This document shows, piece after piece, positions 59,071 through 64,000 of a stretch of DNA of 64,000 nucleotides. The notes beneath the pieces were generated by a model. The model did not search any database. It saw only the letters and a list, made by a program, of their open reading frames with translations, and was not told the DNA's origin. Origin of the DNA: Porites lobata (taxonomy: Eukaryota; Cnidaria; Anthozoa; Scleractinia; Poritidae). Numbering within the stretch: the first letter of the stretch is position 1; each line of letters begins with the position of its first letter. Made by a program: the position numbers and the translations under genes. Where the stretch lies: the NCBI GenBank assembly GCA_942486035.1, contig CALNXK010000045.1, forward strand, positions 1,218,501-1,282,500. The letters are read 5' to 3'.

Positions 59071-62000
59071 GGAGTAATTTCCAATTTTTGATCACAATCG
59101 TGGGGTACCCCCTTTGAAAAAAATCCAATAATGCCACTTTGTAAAATCAGCTTTTTCATAGTGTAGGAGGGCTTGTTTTCTAACTACATGATCATCAAAT
59201 ATTATTTCTAAGCTTATTTTCGTCCCAAAACAAACCATGGAGTAATTTCCATTTTTTGATCACCACCATGGGGTACCCCCTTTGAAAAAAAGCTAATATG
59301 TCCACTTTGTAAGATCAGCTTTTTTATAGTGTAGCAGGGCTTGTTTTCTAACTAGACGATTATCAAATATTATTTCTAGCCTTATTTTTGTCCCAAAACA
59401 AACCAAGGAGTAATTTCCAATTTTTGATCACAATCGTGGGGTACCCCCTTTGAAAAAAAGCCAATATGGCCACTTTGTAAAATCACCTTTTTTATAGTGT
59501 AGGAGGGCTTGTTTTCTAACTAGACGATCATGAAATATTATTTCTAGGCGTATTTTTGTCCCAAAACAAACCAAGGAGTAATTTCCAATTTTTGATCACA
59601 ATCGTGGGGTACCCCCTTTGAAAAAAATCCAATAATGCCACTTTGTAAAATCAGCTTTTTCATAGTGTAGGAGGGCTTGCTTTCTAACTACATGATCATC
59701 AAATATTATTTGGAAGCTTATTTTCGTCCCAAAACAAACCATGGAGTAATTTCCATTTTTTGATCACCACCATGGGGTACCCCCTTTGAAAAAAAGCCAA
59801 TATGGCCACTTTGTAAAATCAGCTTTTTTATAGTGTAGGAGGGCTTGTTTTCTAACTACATGATCATCAAATATTATTTCTAAGCTTATTTTCGTCCCAA
59901 AACAAACCATGGAGTAATTTCCATTTTTTGATCACCACCATGGGGTACCCCCTTTGAAAAAAAGCCAATATGGCCACTTTGTAAAATCAGCTTTTTTGTA
60001 GTGTAGGAGGGCTTGTTTTCTAACTAGACAATCATCAAATATTATTTCTAGGCTTATTTTTGTCCCAAAACAAACCAAGGAGTAATTTCCAATTTTTGCC
60101 CACAATCGTGGGGTACCCCCTTTGAAAAAAATCCAATAATGCCACTTTGTAAAATCAGCTTTTTCATAGTGTAGGAGGGCTTGTTTTCTAACTACACGAT
60201 CATCAAATATTATTTCTAAGCTTATTTTCGTCCCAAAACAAACCATGGAGTAATTTCCATTTTTTGATCACCACCATGGGGTACCCCCTTTGCAAAAAAA
60301 GCCAATATGGCCACTTTGTAAAATCAGCTTTTTTATAGTGTAGGAGGGCTTGTTTTCTAAGTAGCCAATCATCAAATATTATTTCTAGGCTTATGTTTGT
60401 CCCAAAACAAACCAAGGAGTGATTTCCAATTTTTGATCACAATCGTGGGGTACCCCCTTTGAAAAAAATCCAATAATGCCACTTTGTAAAATCAGCTTTC
60501 TCATAGTGTAGGAGGGCTTGTTTTCTAACTACCCGATCATCAAATATTATTTCTAGGCTTATTTTTGTCCCAAAACAAACCAAGGAGGAATTTCCAATTT
60601 TTGATCACAATCGTGGGGTACCCCCTTTGAAAAAAATCCAGTAATGCCACTTTATAAAATCAGCTTTTTCATTGTGTAGGAGGGCTTGTTTTCTAACTAC
60701 ATGATCATCAAATATTATTTCTAAGCTTATTTTCGTCCCAAAACAAACCATGGAGTAATTTCCATTTTTTGATCACCACCATGGGGTACCCCCTTTGAAA
60801 AAAAGCTAATATGTCCACTTTGTAAGATCAGCTTTTTTATAGTGTAGCAGGGCTTGTTTTCTAACTAGACGATCATCAAATATTATTTCTAGGCTTATTT
60901 TTGTGCCAAAACAGACCAAGGAGTAATTTCCAATTTTTAGTCAGAATCGTTGGGTACTCCTTTCAAAAAAAGCCAGTATGGCCACTTCGTAAAATCAGCT
61001 TTTTTATAGTGTAGGAGGGCTTGTTTTCTAACTAGACGATCATCAAATATTATTTGTAGGCTTATTTTTGTCCCAAAACAAACCAAGGAGTAATTTCCAT
61101 TTTGTGATCACCACCATGGGGTACCCCCTTTGAAAAAAAGCCAATATGGCCACTTTGTAAAATCAGCTTTTGTATAGTGTAGGAGGGCTTGTTTTCTAAG
61201 TAGACGATCATCAAATATTATTTCTAGGCCTTTTTTTGTCCCAAATCAAACCAAGGAGTAATTTCCATTTTTTGATCACAATCGTGGGGTACCCCCTTTG
61301 AAAAAACAGGCAATATGGCCACTTTGTAAAATCAGCTTTTTTATAGTGTAGGAGGGCTTGTTTTCTAACTAGACGATCATCAAATATTATTTGTAGGCTT
61401 ATTTTTGTCCCAAAACAAACCAAGGAGTAATTTCCATTTTTTGATCACCACCATGGGGTACCCCCTTTAAAAAAAAAGCCAATATGGCCACTTTGTAAAA
61501 TCAGCTTTTTTATAGTGTAGGAGGGCTTGTTTTCTAACTAGACGATCATCAAATATTCTTTCGAGGCTTATTTTTGTTGCAAAACAAACCAAGGCTTAGT
61601 TTCCAATTTTTGATCACAATCGTGGGGTACCCCCTTTGAAAAAAAGCTACTATGTCCACTTTGTAAAATCAGCTTTTTTATAGTGTAGGAGGGCTTGTTT
61701 TCTAACTAGACGATCATCAAATATTATTTCTAGGCCTTTTTTTGTCCCAAAAAAAACCAAGGAGTAATTTCCCAGTTATGATCACCATCATATTGTACCC
61801 CCTTTGAAAAAAAGCCAATATGGCCACTTTGTAAAATCAGCTTTTTTATAGTGTAGTAGGGCTTTTTTTCTAAATAGACGATCATCAAATATTATTTCTA
61901 GGCTTATTTTTTTGCCAAAACAAACCAAGGAGTAATTTCCCAGTTTTGATCACCACCATGGGGTACCCCCTTTGAAAAAAAGCCAATATAGCCACTTTGT

Positions 62001-64000
62001 AAAATCAGCTTTTTTATAGTGTAGCAGGGCTTGTTTTCTAAATAGACGATCATCAAATATTATTTCTAGGCTTATTTTTGTCCCAAAACAAACCAAGGAG
62101 TAATTTTCAATTTTTGATCACAATCGTGGGGTACCCCCTTTGAAAAAAAGCCCATATGGCCACTTTGTAAAATCAGCTTTTTTATAGTGTAGGAGGGCTT
62201 GTTTTGTAACTACACGATCATCAAATTAATATTATTTCTAGACTTATTTTTGTCACAAAACAAACCAAGGAGTAATTTCCAATTTTTGATCACTATCGTG
62301 GGGTAACCCCTTTGAAAAAAAGCCAATATGGCCACTTTGTAAAATCAGCCTTTTTATAGTGTAGGAAGGCTGGTTTTTTAACTAGACGATCATCAAATAT
62401 TATTTCTAGGCTTATTTGTGTGCCAAAACAAACCAAGGAGAAATTTCCAATTTTTAATCAGAATCGTAGGGTACCCCCTTCCAAAAAAAGCCAGTATGGC
62501 CACTTTGTAAAATCAGCTTTTTTTTAGTGTAGGAGGGCTTGTTTCCTAACTAGACGATCATCGAATATTATTTGTAGGCTTATTTTTTTCCCCAAAACAA
62601 ACCAAGGAGTAATTTCCATTTTTTGATCACCACCATGGGGTACCCCCTTTGAAAAAAAGCCAATATGGCCACTTTGTAAAATCAGCTTTTTTATAGTGTA
62701 GGAGGGCTTGTTTTCTAACTAGACGATCATCAAATATTATTTCTAAGCTTATTTTTGTCCCAAGGGAAACCAAGAAGTAATTTCCATTTTTTCATCACCA
62801 TAACGGGTTACCCCCTTTGAAAAAAAGCCAATATGGCCACTTTGTAAAATCAGCTTTTTTATAGTGTAGTAGGGCTTGTTTCCTAACTAGACGATCATCA
62901 AATATTATTTCTAGGCTTATTTTTGTCCCAAAACAAACCAAGGAGTAATTTCCCAGTTTTGATCACCATCATATTGTACCCCCTTTGAAAAAAAGTCAAT
63001 ATAGCCACTTTTTAAAATCAGCTTTTTTATAGTGCAGGAAAGCTTGTTTTCTAACTAGACGATCATCAAATATTATTTCTAGGCTTATTTTTGTTCCAAA
63101 ACAAACCAAGGAGTAATTTCCAATTTTTGATCACAATCGTGGGGTACCCCCTTTGAAAAAAAAGCCAATATGGCCACTTTGTAAAATCAGCTTTTTTATA
63201 GTGTAGTAGGGCTTTTTTTTGTAAGTAGACGATCATCAAATATTATTTCTAGGCTTATTTTTGTCCCAAAACAAACCAAGGAGTAATTTCCCAGTTCTGA
63301 TCACCACCATAGGGTACCCCCTTTGAAAAAAAGCCAATAGAGCCGCTTTGTAAAATCAGCTTTTTTATAGTGTAGGAGGGCTTGTTTTCTAACTAGACGA
63401 TCATCAAATATTATTTCTAGGCTTATTTTTGTCCCAAAACAAACCAAGGAGTAATTCCAATTTTTTATCCCAATCGTAGGGTACCCCCTTTGAAAAAAAG
63501 CCAATATAGCCACTTTGTAAAATCAGGTTTTTTATAGTGTAGTAGGGCTTTTTTTCTAACTGGACGATCATGAAATATCATTTCTAGGCTTATTTTTGTC
63601 CCAAAACAAACCAAGGAGTTATTTCCATTTTTTGATCACAATCGTGGGGTGCCCCCTTTGAAAAAAAGCCAATATGGCCACTTTGTAAAATCAGCTTTTT
63701 TATAGTGTAGGAGGGCTTGTTTTCTAAGTAGACCATCATCAAATATTATTTCTAGGCTCATTTTTGTCCCAAAACAAACCAAGGATTGATTTCCATTTTT
63801 TGATCACCACCATGGGTTACCCCCTTTGAAAAAAAGCCAATATGGCCACTTTGTAAAATCAGCTTTTTTATAGTGTAGGAAGGCTTGTTTTCTAAGGAGA
63901 CGATCATCAAATATTATTTCTAGGCTTATTTTTGTCCCAAAACAAACCAAGGAGTAATTTCCCAGTTTTGATCACCACCATAGGGTACCCCTTTTGAAAA

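Larger units (their letters stand above)
49588..64000 (-). repeat. satellite array 2: about 86 monomers of ~168 bp, continuing past the window
   Basis: The TCTAGGCTTATTTTTG anchor recurs at 168 bp (50641, 50809, 50974, 51142, 51310 and 51478 for its second G; one interval is 165). Plus-strand unit order is GGGGTACCCCCTTTGAAAAA, GCCAATATGGCCACTTTG, AATCAGCTTTTTTATAGTGT, GGGCTTGTTTTCTAACTAG, ACGATCATCAAATATTATTT, the anchor, then CCCAAAACAAACCAAGGAGT. Nearly every monomer has a KpnI site (GGTACC). On the minus strand one frame is usually stop-free, and since 168 is 56 codons it can run through two monomers, as at 56167-56547. Replacement-type variants and frequent indels argue against a real protein. 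The first two monomers (49588-49930) are more diverged, as expected at an array edge. The chromatosome-like length and AT-richness would suit a centromeric or pericentromeric satellite. Confidence 0.97.

Noticed and set aside
51461..63513. Many separate 63-126-codon minus-strand genes in array 2
   Set aside because: They are the same satellite monomer read in its stop-poor frame; variants change residues freely and indels interrupt the frame.
49588..64000. CRISPR-like array
   Set aside because: The whole 168-bp unit is repeated with no distinction between constant repeats and unique spacers, and the host is an animal genome.

Overview
The window looks like AT-rich nuclear DNA of an animal, most likely an anthozoan cnidarian such as a stony coral. 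Evidence for this is one spliced DM-domain (DMRT) gene with a 384-bp intron, a LINE 3' remnant of animal type, and many short foldback elements of kinds I associate with coral genomes. The organism call is an inference. I see no bacterial operon, CRISPR array, tRNA or rRNA.

Positions 1-37,700 form a gene-poor stretch with no coding region I can support. It holds a decayed LINE tail (3770-4265, minus), a large foldback element (3182-3562), a TTAA-flanked piggyBac-like MITE (4980-5192), other inverted-repeat elements near 16.1 and 17.4 kb, a ~250-bp direct duplication (13.85-14.4 kb), and scattered or clustered copies of a ~106-bp repeat. That repeat shares its core sequence with the piggyBac-like MITE.

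Positions 37,700-40,450 contain the one clear gene: a two-coding-exon DMRT transcription factor (38270-38642 joined to 39027-39853, 399 aa). It has an N-terminal DM domain, a DMA domain and a C-terminal CX2C-X10-CX2C zinc-ribbon-like tail. Its first coding exon begins one base before the ATG, so an upstream non-coding exon is expected. The 106-bp repeat array runs almost to that splice acceptor. A Mutator-like foldback element sits 42 bp after the stop codon. Positions 40.5-45.0 kb hold more MITEs and hairpins.

Positions 45,022-64,000 are dominated by satellite DNA. A small array of about 11 monomers of ~167 bp (array 1, 45022-46838) is followed by a 2.75-kb single-copy spacer. A very large array of ~168-bp monomers (array 2, about 49588 to the window end, roughly 86 copies) comes next. 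The reverse complement of array 2 aligns with array 1 along the whole monomer, so these are two diverged, inverted branches of one satellite family. Edge monomers of array 2 keep array-1-like features, and its core shows 12-monomer (2016 bp) and 15-monomer (2523 bp) duplications. The spacer carries three phase-compatible candidate exons of an unrecognised gene, so both arrays may be intronic. This inverted satellite pair is the most unusual structure in the window.
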